A stretch of DNA of 64,000 nucleotides, from NCBI GenBank assembly GCA_964016885.1, contig OZ024747.1:2421762-2485761 (forward strand). The letters run 5' to 3'. The notes under the pieces were generated by a model. The model saw only the letters and a program-made list of their open reading frames with translations. It did not search any database and had not been told where the DNA came from. The position numbers and the translations under genes were made by a program. This document shows positions 10,245 through 20,249 of this stretch, in pieces. Numbering within the stretch: the first letter of the stretch is position 1; every line of letters begins with the position of its first letter. Source of the stretch: Eledone cirrhosa. Lineage: Eukaryota; Mollusca; Cephalopoda; Octopoda; Eledonidae.

Positions 10245-10460
10245 ACTGCATCCTTTAAAACCTCCATGATTCCTGAAATTCACCGACACTACACTTGATA
10301 TCCCCCCTCCATACACACACACACATGTCTATCATGACTCATACACTGTTCACTTTCCTGACATTTGTACATTATTCTATGTACTATACATGCACCTTTG
10401 ATGAGTTGTAGTCCACCTGAGCACTGTACACAATAATTTCATTATTATTATCCTTAATAT
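10245..10460 (+). repeat. Dispersed repeat C, copy 1
   Basis: Shares CATCCTTTAAAACC, TATCATGACTCAT, GTACTATACATGCACCTTTG and CACCTGAGCACTGTACACAA, in this order, with 13,799-14,018 and, inverted, 53,603-53,792. It ends in TTCATTATTATTA, which resembles the short-repeat tail of a LINE. No frame is kept. Confidence 0.75.
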
Positions 10461-10463
10461 TAT

Positions 10464-10507
<44 letters not shown>

Positions 10508-10546
10508 TGTGTTGTGCTATGAGATGAATTATTATTATATACATAT

Positions 10547-10579
<33 letters not shown>

Positions 10580-10620
10580 CACACTGTGTTGTGCTATGAG
10601 ATGAATCATCGTGAATTGCT
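10461..10620. repeat. (TA)n with a duplicated 40-bp segment
   Basis: CACACTGTGTTGTGCTATGA plus flanking (TA)n occurs twice, about 78 bp apart. Confidence 0.85.
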
Positions 10621-11109
10621 GTAACCTTTCTTCGGAAATAGAAAAGAGTTGAGCAAGACAATAACAGTCTCTTCTCATAATAAAAAAAAAGGATATACTA
10701 CTGGAATGGTTGAAACAGAGATGTGCAGCACAGCACAAAATAGAAATAAACAAAACATAATTATATTTTATGTATGTCTATATAGGCACAACATAAACTC
10801 TGAGACATAGTTTTGATTCCTACTTTATTGTTTCATCTTTAAATCAAATCTTCCCACTTTTTAGAATAATCTTGTACATACTTTGTATTATTTCTCAAAT
10901 GAACCAAATAAATAATCAGTTGCTTGGTTTAACACCACCATCTCTGGTTATTGGATTTCTTTTGTAAAGTTCATTCTGTTGTAAACATTTGATCTAGGTC
11001 TTTGGTTTGAAGATAATCTCTTTCCTTTCTCTTACCAGTCTTGAAAAATTTGAAGAAATATAACTAAAAAAAATAAACCAACTGAACTAACAGTTAAGAT
11101 ATAGTGTAG
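10621..11109. other. Unassigned interval
   Basis: AT-rich, with no frame or repeat that I can support. Confidence 0.5.
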
Positions 11110-11446
11110 ACCAACATTTCTCAACTGGTCTTCCCTAGAATCCTAGGGTTTGGTAAGAGGTCACTAATTTGTTCCCTGAGAAACAGTGATAATTTGTAAT
11201 TTTATTATAGACATATGGCATATTGTTGGCAAATCCTTTGTTATTTTAGTAAAGGCTTCAGCCTCTTATATTATTCAAAAGTATGTCTTTACCCATCGCT
11301 GTGTTGCTGGTGTTTTTCAAGGGTTCTACAAGGGTAAAAATATTGAGAAACTCTTGTATAGATTGATTCACAGTCACAGAAAAGGGATTTCACATCATGT
11401 CTCTAAATCAGCTTACTTGAATTACACAGCTAATGCTCATGAGTAG
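11110..11446. other. Possible hAT-like remnant containing an 86-residue frame
   Basis: ACCAACATTTCTCAACTGG near 11,115 and AAAAATATTGAGAAACTC near 11,340 resemble the inward-facing ends of hAT-type MITEs, which often read TTCTCAACC. A plus frame at 11,186-11,446 follows an acceptor-like TTTTATTATAG, but I do not recognise its product. The repeat reading is the likelier one; both are weak. Confidence 0.3.
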
Positions 11447-11539
11447 GGGAACCATGAAGATCACAACTTGCCACAGTTTCCACTTTACATCTAGCACTAT
11501 GTACCCATAAAGTTTATTTTTATGTACAAACATGTATGT

Positions 11540-11770
11540 GTGCAACCTTAGTGGTTAGAGAATTGGATTCACAATCGGGAAGTTGCAGGGTTGATTCTCA
11601 AACTGGGTGATGCATTGTGTTCTTGAGCAAGATACTTTATTTCACATCGCTCCCTCTCTCTCTGCCAGGAGTTGCAACTGGTAGATAGTATCAACAATGG
11701 AAAGACCAATAGAAACATTGTTTCCTTGGTCAGATTTGATGATGTCCACCCCACTCGGCAAGTGAATGAA
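11540..11770 (+). mobile_element. SINE-B relative with GCAACTGG body
   Basis: The head CTTAGTGGTTAGAGAATTGG, a B box near GGTTGATTC and TTGAGCAAGATACTTTATTT are as in SINE-B. The body then differs (CAGGAGTTGCAACTGG, GAAACATTGTTTCCTTGG) and no (GAT)n tail is seen. The same body occurs inverted at 38,915-39,100. Confidence 0.75.
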
Positions 11771-11800
11771 ATCCAGGATCTTATTGATTAGGACATCAAG

Positions 11801-11892
11801 ATGTGTGTGTCTGCTTGCATGTGTATTTGTCTCCTTATATATGTGTGTGTGCATGTGTGCATGTGTGTGTGCATGTGTGTGTGTGCCTACCC
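11801..11892. repeat. (GT)n microsatellite with GCAT
   Basis: GTGTGTGCATGTG units. Positions 11,893-12,204 contain nothing I recognise. Confidence 0.9.
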
Positions 11893-12204
11893 ATATACAA
11901 ACGTGTGTCAAAACAACACCCATTACGACCAATTGCATCAATGACATATTCTAGCTATATAAAAGACCCATTAAAAATAAGTAGCCAAGCAAGAGGAGAT
12001 AATAATGTAGAAATACATATAAGTAGAACTTAGTAAATGTGGAGCTTCACAAATTGGATATCAACAGCTATATTCACAATACAGAAACCTGATTTAATCA
12101 ATCAATGTATATATTTATGTATATATTTATGTATAATTTCCTGTTTTATTTTATCATCTTTCTATTTTTGTTGTTATTACTCTCTCTATATATATTTTCT
12201 CCCT

Positions 12205-12308
12205 CTCTCATCATGTATGTATATATACATATATATATACACATATGTGCGTGTATATATATATATAAAGGATTATGAGTTCATGCAATTGACTTATGTT
12301 TCGTCACT

Positions 12309-12383
<75 letters not shown>

Positions 12384-12507
12384 CATATATATATACATAT
12401 ATATATATATATGTATGTATGTATCTATATATATATATGTGTATATATATATATATAGACATATATATATATAGACATATATATATAGACATATATATAT
12501 ATGTGTA

Positions 12508-12546
<39 letters not shown>
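12205..12546. repeat. (TA)n-rich tract with an embedded shared segment
   Basis: Mostly (TA)n. Positions 12,266-12,308 (AAGGATTATGAGTTCATGCA, CTTATGTTTCGTCACTA) recur at 38,166-38,210 with two changes, so part of this is an older dispersed repeat carried in the AT tract. Confidence 0.85.
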
Positions 12547-12549
<3 letters not shown>

Positions 12550-12950
12550 CTATGTTTGTGTGTATGTAATCATGGTAGTGCCTTGCAATCTGCAAAAGGA
12601 ATTATCCCTAAACTAGAACCTATAAAAAGGGACCATTAAGTATTACACCAAGATCTTAATCAGGTCTCTAAGAGATGAACAGCAATAGGGAATTAAAATA
12701 ATAATAGGTGATTGATTTAGAAAGATAACTATAGAAATATTACTAATTATATAAAGAGATTCCAACATAAACACACCAAACATACTTTCTAATGGCTTCC
12801 TTTTTATTTGTTTTGCTGTGTGTGTAGTTTTATTATTGTTTTATATATTTCTGCCTTTTATTTATTTACTTATATTTTTAGTTTGATATTTTCTTTTCCT
12901 TTTATTGGAACAAAGATTTCATTGTCTATCAATGCCTAAACATACACATA
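12547..12950. other. Unassigned interval
   Basis: No frame, repeat or site I can support. Confidence 0.5.
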
Positions 12951-12978
12951 CATATACATATATACACACTCACACACA

Positions 12979-13034
<56 letters not shown>

Positions 13035-13065
13035 AGTGTGTGTGTGTATATATATATAAATCATA
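12951..13065. repeat. Microsatellite with inverted (CA)n/(GT)n flanks
   Basis: CACTCACACACACAC, then about 65 bp of (TA)n, then GTGTGAGTGTGTGTGTG: the flanks are reverse complements, so the whole tract can fold. Confidence 0.85.
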
Positions 13066-13190
13066 GATCTGATAGAAATGGCTTCTATGGAACTAAAACT
13101 GTTTCATTCAAAAGAAATCATCAGGGCTTTCATGATTATTTCTTTTGAATAAAACAGTTCTAGTCCTGTAGAAGCCATTTCTATATTAGA
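13066..13190. mobile_element. Dispersed repeat D as an inverted pair
   Basis: AGAAATGGCTTCTATGGAAC through AAAGAAATCATCAGG (left) faces the complement ATTTCTTTTGAAT through GTAGAAGCCATTTCT (right), giving arms of about 50 bp. Single copies of one arm recur at 24,059, 36,893, 42,950 and 55,080. Confidence 0.75.
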
Positions 13191-13798
13191 TATGATGTTT
13201 ACACTCTACTAATGTATTGAGTACACAGACACACAAAAGCACATATACATATGCATGATGTGTGCATTAGTATATATAATATTAAATGCATACTCATGAT
13301 TTCATAGCAGAAAATAGTTTGAAATGGAAGAGATAGGATATCATTCAAATCTTCTTTCTTTACTTTATGATATCCAGTTAGGTTTACATTCAACTGGATA
13401 CCAACATTAACATATGTTATGTGTTAAATGCTCTAAAGATCAATATAGAAATAAACATAGAAACAGGCTTTTATGTTCCTCTTCACTTAAAGTTTATACT
13501 CAGCTCTTTAATATTTTCATACTGAAAAAGAAAAGCATTTGCCTTGCTCTAAAAGAAACAATTACACACACACACATTAACCAATAACATTTCATAAGAC
13601 AACAATGAAGCTGTGAACATCTAGAAACATTGATGATGGATTTAAGATTTGTATTGTTCCAAACTAATAATAAGAGACTTGTACAAAATATATTAATAGA
13701 TAATGAGAAAATCTTGATTAAAAAAGGGGAATATTGTCCGGTGTTTTTAAACAACCTAACTCCACCACACAGACATATCAACATTTTACTGCGATTTT
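13191..13798. other. Unassigned interval
   Basis: Two open frames cross 13,500-13,900, but both run into dispersed repeat C and show no protein features. No gene is called. Confidence 0.45.
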
Positions 13799-14018
13799 TG
13801 ACCTCCATACTGCATCCTTTAAAACCCTCATGCTTCCCGAAATTCGCCAAAATTACACCTGATATACCCCTTCCATACACATGCACACATGTGTATATCA
13901 TGACTCATGCACTGTTCATTTTCCTGACGTTTGTACATTATCCTATGTACTATACATACACTTTTTGATGAGTTGTAGTGCACCTGAGCACTGTACACAA
14001 TATTTTCATTATTATTTT
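13799..14018 (+). repeat. Dispersed repeat C, copy 2
   Basis: The best-preserved left part of the family (ACCTCCATACTGCATCC, then CCCGAAATTCGCC) and the shared right end CACCTGAGCACTGTACACAA. Confidence 0.75.
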
Positions 14019-14139
14019 ATATGATGCTAGGTGGGTCAAACGTTATCTTGCCATTCGTTGTGGTCCTTCATTTCATATAGACACACAGCAATAGAAATAA
14101 CTGGTTAGCTTTGTGGAGTATATCGTGGCTTTTTTATTG

Positions 14140-14175
<36 letters not shown>

Positions 14176-14252
14176 GGTTAAATTTATACATATAAAATGT
14201 ATATTGATAAAGAGAAGTTTTGTATATCGTTTAAATTTGTATAAATAAATAA

Positions 14253-14283
<31 letters not shown>

Positions 14284-14316
14284 ATGTGTGTGTGTATGTA
14301 TATGTATATATATATA
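14140..14316. repeat. (TA)n and (GT)n microsatellites
   Basis: Two (TA)n tracts separated by AT-rich sequence and ending in GTGTGTGTATG, directly against the foldback that follows. Positions 14,019-14,139 are unassigned. Confidence 0.9.
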
Positions 14317-14984
14317 TAAATGTAATCTGAGTTTTTCGAATATTAATAATAACATTTGTTTCGTTTGCAATTATGCAAGCAAGCCTCAATTTTATAGCCA
14401 TGTCAATAGAATGAACCCTTCATTCTTGCTCTTGTGTTGGTGTGCGAACAGACCCGCAGACACTAATGTTTCTGGGTATCACCCTTCATCAGTACAGCTC
14501 ACTGTTCACCTGTCAAACTGTCAGAGCTAGTGAAAATATATGATATTTTCAAAAATACACATGTAGAGCGAAATTTTTTTTTTTATTTGAATGTGGCTAA
14601 GCCGGCCATTTATCGCTTGTATACAGGAAATTGACTGGCCAGACTTCTGATATGCAAATCTGGCTGATTAGTGGATCTGCTAATATGCAGATCTGACTGA
14701 TCAGCCAGTCTGCTAATATGCAAATCAGGCCAATCGGTCACTGTATTTTTGAAAATATCATATATTTTCACTAGCTCTGACAGTTTGGCAGGTGAACAGT
14801 GAGCTGTACTGATGAGGGGTACTACCCAGAAACATTAGTGTTTGCAGTTCTGGTCGCATGCCAACACAAGAGCAAGAATGATGTGTTCATTCTACTGACA
14901 TGGCTATAAAATTGAGGCTTGTTTGCATAATTGCAAACGAATCGAATGTTATTATTAATATTCGAAAAACTCAGATTACATTTA
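14317..14984. mobile_element. Long foldback element with 243-bp arms
   Basis: The left arm (14,317-14,559) and right arm (14,742-14,984) are the same length and imperfect reverse complements throughout, from TAAATGTAATCTGAG and CTCAGATTACATTTA at the outer ends to TTTTCAAAAATACA and TGTATTTTTGAAAA at the inner ends. The 182-bp spacer holds three 33-bp tandem units, each with ATGCAAAT or ATGCAGAT (14,652, 14,685, 14,718). No frame spans it. The structure fits a foldback DNA transposon or a fused pair of one element. GTAGAGCGAAATTTT occurs both in the spacer (about 14,562) and just outside the right arm (about 14,999). Confidence 0.8.
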
Positions 14985-15155
14985 TTTTATTCAGCCATGT
15001 AGAGCGAAATTTTCTTTTTATATATATATATATATACATATATAATGTGTGTGTATGTGTATATAAATATGTGTGTGTATGTATGCATATATATGTGTGT
15101 GTGTCTGTACATATACATATATATGTATATGTATCTGTGCACATATATATTTAAG
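14985..15155. repeat. GTAGAGCGAAATTTT flank and (TA)n/(GT)n microsatellite
   Basis: A second copy of the spacer motif, then TA/GT tract. Positions 15,156-15,306 are unassigned. Confidence 0.7.
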
Positions 15156-15306
15156 TTTTGCAGACATATATGAAAGTTACAATAGGATAACAACATAAAT
15201 ACTTTTGGTGATTTTTCTCAATTAGAGAAGATTTTTTAGTTGCAGAGAGAAATTGCTACAACATAAAGCGAAGAGATTAGATGAAGATTCTCAGATGCAA
15301 GGAACT

Positions 15307-15367
15307 ACCTAATTACTAATCTTTACCAATGCCACCTAATTACTAATCTTTAGCAATGCCACCTAAT
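15307..15367. repeat. 27-bp tandem repeat, about 2.3 copies
   Basis: ACCTAATTACTAATCTTTAC plus CAATGCC, starting at 15,307, 15,334 and 15,361; one base differs between the first two copies. Confidence 0.9.
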
Positions 15368-15479
15368 TTTGTTCATCTAACAGGAAATAGTGTTGTTTGT
15401 GCCAATTGGCTTCAACTTCTATAGAACTATTTATGTGTTTGTACATGTATATAGTTTAGTATGTGTGTATGAACACATA

Positions 15480-15561
15480 CGCATGTACACATATACACAC
15501 ACACAGAATAGACTCACACACACACACACACGTATATATTTATATAAATATTTATATTTAC

Positions 15562-15592
<31 letters not shown>

Positions 15593-15731
15593 GACTCACA
15601 CATACACGCACACACACACGTATATATTTATATAAATATTTATATTTACATATATATATATATACACACACACACAGACTCACACATACACACACACATG
15701 TATATATTTATATAAATATTTATATTTACAC

Positions 15732-15766
<35 letters not shown>

Positions 15767-15850
15767 GACTCACACATACACACACACACACATGTATATA
15801 AATATTTATAGTTACATATATATATATATATACACACACAAATATCTATA
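15480..15850. repeat. Higher-order microsatellite, four units of about 85-100 bp
   Basis: Each unit is CACACAGACTCACACA, then ATATTTATATAAATATTTAT, then (TA)n. The composite unit, not just the dinucleotide, has been duplicated. Confidence 0.9.
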
Positions 15851-15867
15851 TGTATATGTATGCATAC

Positions 15868-15920
15868 ATAGTCCAACCCTTGCTAGCAGGAAGAGTGGAT
15901 GTTAAAATGATGATGATGAT
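15868..15920 (+). mobile_element. RTE-1 tail fragment
   Basis: AGTCCAACCCTTGCTAGCAG followed by GATGTTAAAATGATGATGAT. Confidence 0.7.
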
Positions 15921-16098
15921 ATATGCGTGTGTGTGCATATATATATATATATAATTATGTATATATATATTTATGCGTGTGTATATAGGCATACAGAGAG
16001 TGAAGGAGAGCTAGATAATAATATAGTATATAAATAGATATATACTATATGTACTTTTGTGTGTCTATGCAAATATATATATACACTGCTGAGTAAAT

Positions 16099-16154
<56 letters not shown>

Positions 16155-16273
16155 TTTTATATATTCCTATAATTAGAAAGAAAAAAATAAAGAATCTGAT
16201 TCTTCTTTACTGACAATTTTTAATTAATTAAAGTGCTACACACACACACACTTAAAGTGCTACACACACACAT

Positions 16274-16307
<34 letters not shown>

Positions 16308-16310
16308 GAT
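15921..16310. repeat. Microsatellite-rich tract
   Basis: (TA)n and (CA)n blocks; AAAGTGCTACACACACAC occurs twice near 16,230 and 16,255. Confidence 0.85.
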
Positions 16311-16404
16311 AATTCTTTCTTATTTGTTTATGTATATTATTTATATATTTAGTTTCTGAATTTGTTTAGCAAGATTCTTTATCTGAAATCGTGTGTTGAA
16401 ACCG

Positions 16405-16478
16405 ATATTGTTATACTTTGGGAGGGTCATGTTGCCAATAAGTATTGGCAACATGACCCTCCCAAAGTATAACAATAT
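16405..16478. repeat. Perfect 36-bp inverted repeat (74-nt hairpin)
   Basis: The 36-nt arms 16,405-16,440 and 16,443-16,478 are exact reverse complements with only AG between them; the arm includes TTTGGGAGGGTCATGTTGCC. Either strand transcribed would give an almost loopless hairpin. I see no TIR element around it. Confidence 0.9.
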
Positions 16479-16504
16479 TTATATATTTATTTATATATAT
16501 AATA

Positions 16505-16660
16505 ATAATAATTCTTTCTACTTTTGGCACAAAGCCATCAATTATCCCAGTGTATTACTGGTACTTTATTTTATCGACCCCAGAAGGATGAAAGGTAAAG
16601 TTAACCTCGGCAGGATTTGAACTCAGATTGGCAACTTTCCCTAATCTATTGGCTGTATTA
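16505..16660 (-). mobile_element. SINE-A, short-tailed form, head truncated
   Basis: The minus strand shows the AGAAAGAATTATTATTATT end, body and B box (GAGTTCAAATCC). The head is replaced by TTTCCCTAATCTATTGGCTG. Confidence 0.8.
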
Positions 16661-16731
16661 TTATTATATATATATTATTATATATATATTATTATATATA
16701 TATTATTATATATATATTATTATATATATAA
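16661..16731. repeat. Tandem TTATTATATATATA, five units
   Basis: Regular 14-bp units between two opposing SINE-A fragments. Confidence 0.9.
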
Positions 16732-16816
16732 GGGCGGTGGATTGGCAGTATCGGTAGAGGGTCGGACTCCATGCTTTGCAGCAAAGAATTACGGCCCTTT
16801 ATGGTCTGAGTTCAGA
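16732..16816 (+). mobile_element. SINE-A head fragment
   Basis: GGCGGTGGATTGGCAGTATC through GGTCTGAGTTCAG: the head as far as the start of the B box, then cut off by (TA)n. Confidence 0.85.
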
Positions 16817-16836
16817 TATATATATATATATATATA

Positions 16837-17833
16837 CCGGAGGAGTTCAAGACCGGCTGCCCATGGGAACTTCTATACACAGATGATCTAATGCTCATAG
16901 CCGAATCAATGGCTGAACTAGAGAAGAAATTCCAAACATGGAAGCATGGCCTAGAATCAAAGGGCCTTAAAGTTAACTTGTCTAAGACTAAAGTTCTAGT
17001 ATGTAGGAAGGAAAATAGGGCACCAGTCCCATCTGGGAAATGGCCATGCTCAGTGTGTAGGAAAAGAGTAGGCAGAAACTCCATTTTATGTCCCAAATGC
17101 AAAGTATGGGTGCATAAAAGATGTAGTGGGATCACAGGTAAGCTCACTAAGAATATAGATTTTATATGTGGCCAGTGCTCAGGTGCAATAAGTAGTAGCA
17201 AGTGCCCACAAGATACTAGCTCCTTCCATTGCCCAGATGGTTCTATAGAAATAGTGGACACGTTCCGTTACCTGGGTGACAAAATCAGCAGTGGTGGAGG
17301 GTGCTCTGAAAGTACAGTAGCTAGAGTCAGAACGGGATGGAAAAAGTTCAGAGAGCTTACACCACTATTGGCCGCTAAAGGTTTCTCTCTAAAAATAAAA
17401 GGCAGACTGTATGATGCCTGCATACGAACAGTGATGTTACATGGCAGTGAGACCTGGGCATTGTGTGCAGAAGATAGACGCAGACTGGAGAGGAACAAAG
17501 CTTGCATGCTCCGTTGGATGTGTAATAGTAATATACGTGAACGGCAAAGCATAAATGAACTAAGTGAGAAATTAGGAATAAGAGGGATCAGATGCTGTTT
17601 ACTTGAGAGAAGACTACATTGGTATGGTCACGTGATGCGCATGAAAGACGACAATTGTATAAAAAAAGTGCAGGGCGATAAAAATAGACGGTAGCCACGG
17701 AGTAGGCAGACCCAGAAAAACCTGGGACGACTTGATAAATTCTGACCTCACACACTTACACCTCTCCAAGACAATGTCACTGGACCGAGATCTTTGGCGC
17801 TACACAGTAATACAGAAGACCCGCCTTACCTAA
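16837..17833 (+). pseudogene. RTE-1 reverse transcriptase C-terminal part with PHD-like zinc finger
   Basis: Open from 16,837 to a TAG at 17,692. The product starts inside the palm domain: LLYTDDLMLIAES carries the catalytic box as YTDD (16,876-16,887) instead of the common YADD. A thumb segment LKVNLSKTKVLV follows, then a cysteine/histidine cluster at 17,047-17,178 spaced C-x2-C, C-x2-C, H-x2-C, C-x2-C with a Trp just before the His, as in PHD fingers. The connection region is next: VDTFRYLGDKISSGGG, VMLHGSETWALC and RLHWYGHVMRMKDDN, all typical of RTE-like and related LINEs. Near 17,690 a frameshift breaks the frame; the natural ending GVGRPRKTWDDLI continues in the next frame to TAA at 17,831-17,833. 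Everything 5' of the palm (endonuclease, fingers) is missing, so this is a 5'-truncated, inactive copy. LINE identity is firm; the RTE clade call rests on these motifs and the short-repeat tail. Confidence 0.9.
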
Positions 17834-18208
17834 ATACAAAGCGGAACCTCCAGTCAGTAGGCACCTCTTAACAAAAATACACCCCCGCCCCACCGCCCCC
17901 ATCCCCCCTTTTGATGTAAAGTTATGTTGGTACCACAACATCCAGTCCTAAATAAATGAGGTCGTGTAGGTGTCACGACAAAAAAAACACACAGTCCACA
18001 CTGTAATGTGGCCGTGTAGGTAACACGGTAAAAACCTCCCAGTCCACACTGTAAACGTGGTTGGTGTTAGGAAGGGCATCCAGCCGTAGAAAACCCGCCA
18101 GACAGTCCTGAGCAAGACAACCAATCTTGCCTCAAGTGGGACAATTCCCGTCCAGACCAATGCTAGTGTGTAAGATGGACGTTAAACGATGATGATGATG
18201 ATGATGAT
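17834..18208 (+). mobile_element. RTE-1 3' UTR and (GAT)n tail
   Basis: It contains C-rich CACCCCCGCCCCACCGCCCC, two AGTCCACACTGTAA repeats, GGTGTTAGGAAGGGCATCC and the end GGACGTTAAACGATGATGAT. Non-LTR elements of the RTE clade commonly end in short tandem repeats rather than poly(A). This UTR links the many isolated CATCATCAT fragments in the window to a coding parent. Confidence 0.88.
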
Positions 18209-18387
18209 ATATATATATATATATATATATATCTTATACACACAGATATATATAATGTACATATTATGAATGTGGATGTTGCAGTATAGTCATTTATTTA
18301 TTTCTTTGTACTATTCAGAAATTATCTCTAGCTGAATTCTTAATTTAGATAATGGAAGACAACAATTAGAAACCTATATATAAATAT
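18209..18387. other. (TA)n and unassigned sequence
   Basis: A short (TA)n directly after the tail, then AT-rich sequence. Confidence 0.5.
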
Positions 18388-19080
18388 AGTCATGTATGTC
18401 TCTATCTCTGTATGTGTGTGTGTATGTGTCTATCTCTATATGTGTGTGTGTATATGTCTATCTCTGTATGTGTGTGTGTATGTGTCTATCTCTGTATGTG
18501 TGTGTATATGTCTATCTCTATATGTGTGTGTGTATATGTCTATGTGTGTGTGTATGTGTCTCTATCTGTATATGAGTGTGTGTATGTGTCTATCTGTGTA
18601 TGAGTGTGTGTATGTGTCTCTATCTCTGTATGTGTGTGTATGTCTGTCTATCTCTGTATGTGTGTGTGTATGTGTCTCTATCTCTGTATGTATGTGTATG
18701 TGTCTCTATCTCTGTATGAGTGTGTGTATGTCTGTCTATCTCTGTATGAGTGTGTGTATGTGTCTCTATCTCTCTATGTGTGTGTGTATGTGTCTATCTC
18801 TGTATGAGTGTGTTTATGAATCTCTATCTCTGTATGAGTGTGTGTATGTGTCTCTATCTTTGTATGTGTGTGTGTGTATGTGTCTCTATCTCTGTATGTG
18901 TGTGTGTATGTGTCTCTATCTCTGTATGTGTGTGTGCATATGTGTCTCTATCTCTGTATGTGTGTGTGTGTATGTGTGTATCTCTCTATCTCTGCATGAG
19001 TGTGTGTATATCTGTATCTCTCTATCTGTGCATGTGGTGTGTGCGTGTGTGTGTGTCTCTCTCTCTCTGTGTATGTGTGT
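18388..19080. repeat. Minisatellite, 26-32 bp, TCTATCTCTGTATGTGTGTG
   Basis: About 24 units vary in the length of the GT run and between TATGTG and TATGAG. Open frames in all plus phases are artefacts of the TAA-free unit. Confidence 0.95.
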
Positions 19081-19087
19081 AGTAAAG

Positions 19088-19215
19088 GAGGATGTTGTAG
19101 TGGTTTGGATCTTTGGCTCATCATTAAACGTTTGTGTTCTGTCCTTGATCAAGACATTTAATTCAATGTTACCCCAGTCCACTCAGCTGGCAAAGAAGCA
19201 GTCTTGTGACATACT
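19088..19215 (+). mobile_element. Degenerate tRNA-derived SINE
   Basis: GTAGTGGTTTGGATCTTTGG, a B-box-like TTTGTGTTCTGTCC, CTTGATCAAGACATTTAATT and CCACTCAGCTGGCAAAG. The order resembles a SINE-B relative but the tail is absent. Confidence 0.5.
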
Positions 19216-19274
19216 GTGTTGTGCTGAAACTCTCTGAAGTCTGTGAAATTTTCTGCCACTTCTATGTTAATGTC

Positions 19275-19438
19275 CAGTGCTAGATTTACCATTGTACTTA
19301 GGTGTGCTAAAACACAGGACCCTGTTGGCCATGGGATCCTATCTTCCTGCTCAAAACTGTTTACCTTCTTCAGGGCCCAAGTAAGGGGTTTATTAACTTA
19401 ACTAGCACAGGGCCTTGTGTGTCCTAAATCCAGCACTG
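19275..19438. mobile_element. hAT-like MITE, 164 bp, ends CAGTGCTAG / CAGCACTG
   Basis: The left end CAGTGCTAGATTTA and the right end, complement of CAGTGCTGGATTTA, form inverted termini with further pairing inside (ACACAGGACCCTGT versus ACAGGGCCTTGTGT). CAGTG-type termini are usual for hAT elements. No clear 8-bp target duplication is seen. Confidence 0.65.
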
Positions 19439-19814
19439 ATTTTATCAGCAGGCTTATTCTTTGGTCCCTCAACTAGAACAGTCATCATTGTAACTGATGG
19501 AAGTCTGACATACATACAAGTGCTTATATGTTTGAAACACCATTTTACGTAAGCTTACCCATAATTTGTCGTTCACACACATTAAACTTGCACATCCAAT
19601 GAAGCAAGCTTGCTTTATTTCTCTCTAACTTTCACATATCTTCTGCATTTACTCCCCAAGTCACAAATTACAAGAAATTTATTAGGTTAACACATAGTGA
19701 AAGGGAAAAAAAGAAAGTGTCTTCAATATTTTGTTTGTTAGTCCTTCATTAAGAAGTTAGTGGGAGGTTACATGAACAAAATGTTATTCTTTCTCTTAGA
19801 CTTCAGGTATTTTT
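19439..19814. other. Unassigned interval
   Basis: No supported feature. Confidence 0.5.
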
Positions 19815-19920
19815 TGAAAGCTAAATATTGGCCCCTAAAATACTACAGTGGGCCCTGCAATGCTACTGTGGCCGCCCTGGGACCCACTTGCCATTGGGCA
19901 ACCTGGCCAGTCCGTCACTG
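19815..19920 (-). mobile_element. hAT-like element end, CAGTGACGGACTGGCCAGG
   Basis: On the minus strand it begins CAGTGACGGACTGGCCAGG and continues with GGGTCCCAGGGCGGCCAC. I take it as one terminus of a hAT-type MITE or transposon; the partner end is not visible. Confidence 0.5.
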
Positions 19921-20249
19921 TCTATGTCTATATATACATTCAGACATTTGTATCTGATGGGAATGGTTATTATAATGATGACAATGATGATGATGATTCA
20001 TGTGCAAAGGACAACACGAAAAGGTTGACCAATCAGTAAAAAATGTACATACAAATACTCAGATAAATGAATAGCTAGATAGATATACTGAAAGATATAT
20101 AAATATTAACTAATTTTACATCGTCACCTCATTATAGTCCATCACAAAACAATAGAAAAAAAAAATATATATATATCAATGTGTGTCTGTGGGAATTTGG
20201 GCATGTATTTATGTATATATGTGTGTATAAGAGCATGTGTGCATGTATT
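19921..20249. other. Unassigned interval with (GAT)n and (TA)n bits
   Basis: ATGATGACAATGATGATGAT near 19,975 and AT/GT tracts near 20,160-20,230. Confidence 0.5.

Noticed and set aside
12296..12616. Tyr/Ile-rich open frames of about 100 codons.
   Set aside because: Products of (TA)n read as TAT/ATA codons; the same holds for frames at 6,085-6,661, 37,184-37,853, 44,351-44,623 and others.
14652..14725. Octamer motifs considered as a host enhancer.
   Set aside because: They are embedded in a transposable foldback and repeated with it; no nearby gene is seen, so a host role is not supported (the motif itself is kept as a finding).
18392..19237. 281-codon Cys/Val/Ser-rich plus frame, suggestive of a secreted cysteine-rich peptide.
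   Set aside because: Cysteines derive from TGT in a GT-rich minisatellite; no signal peptide and no conserved spacing beyond the DNA repeat.
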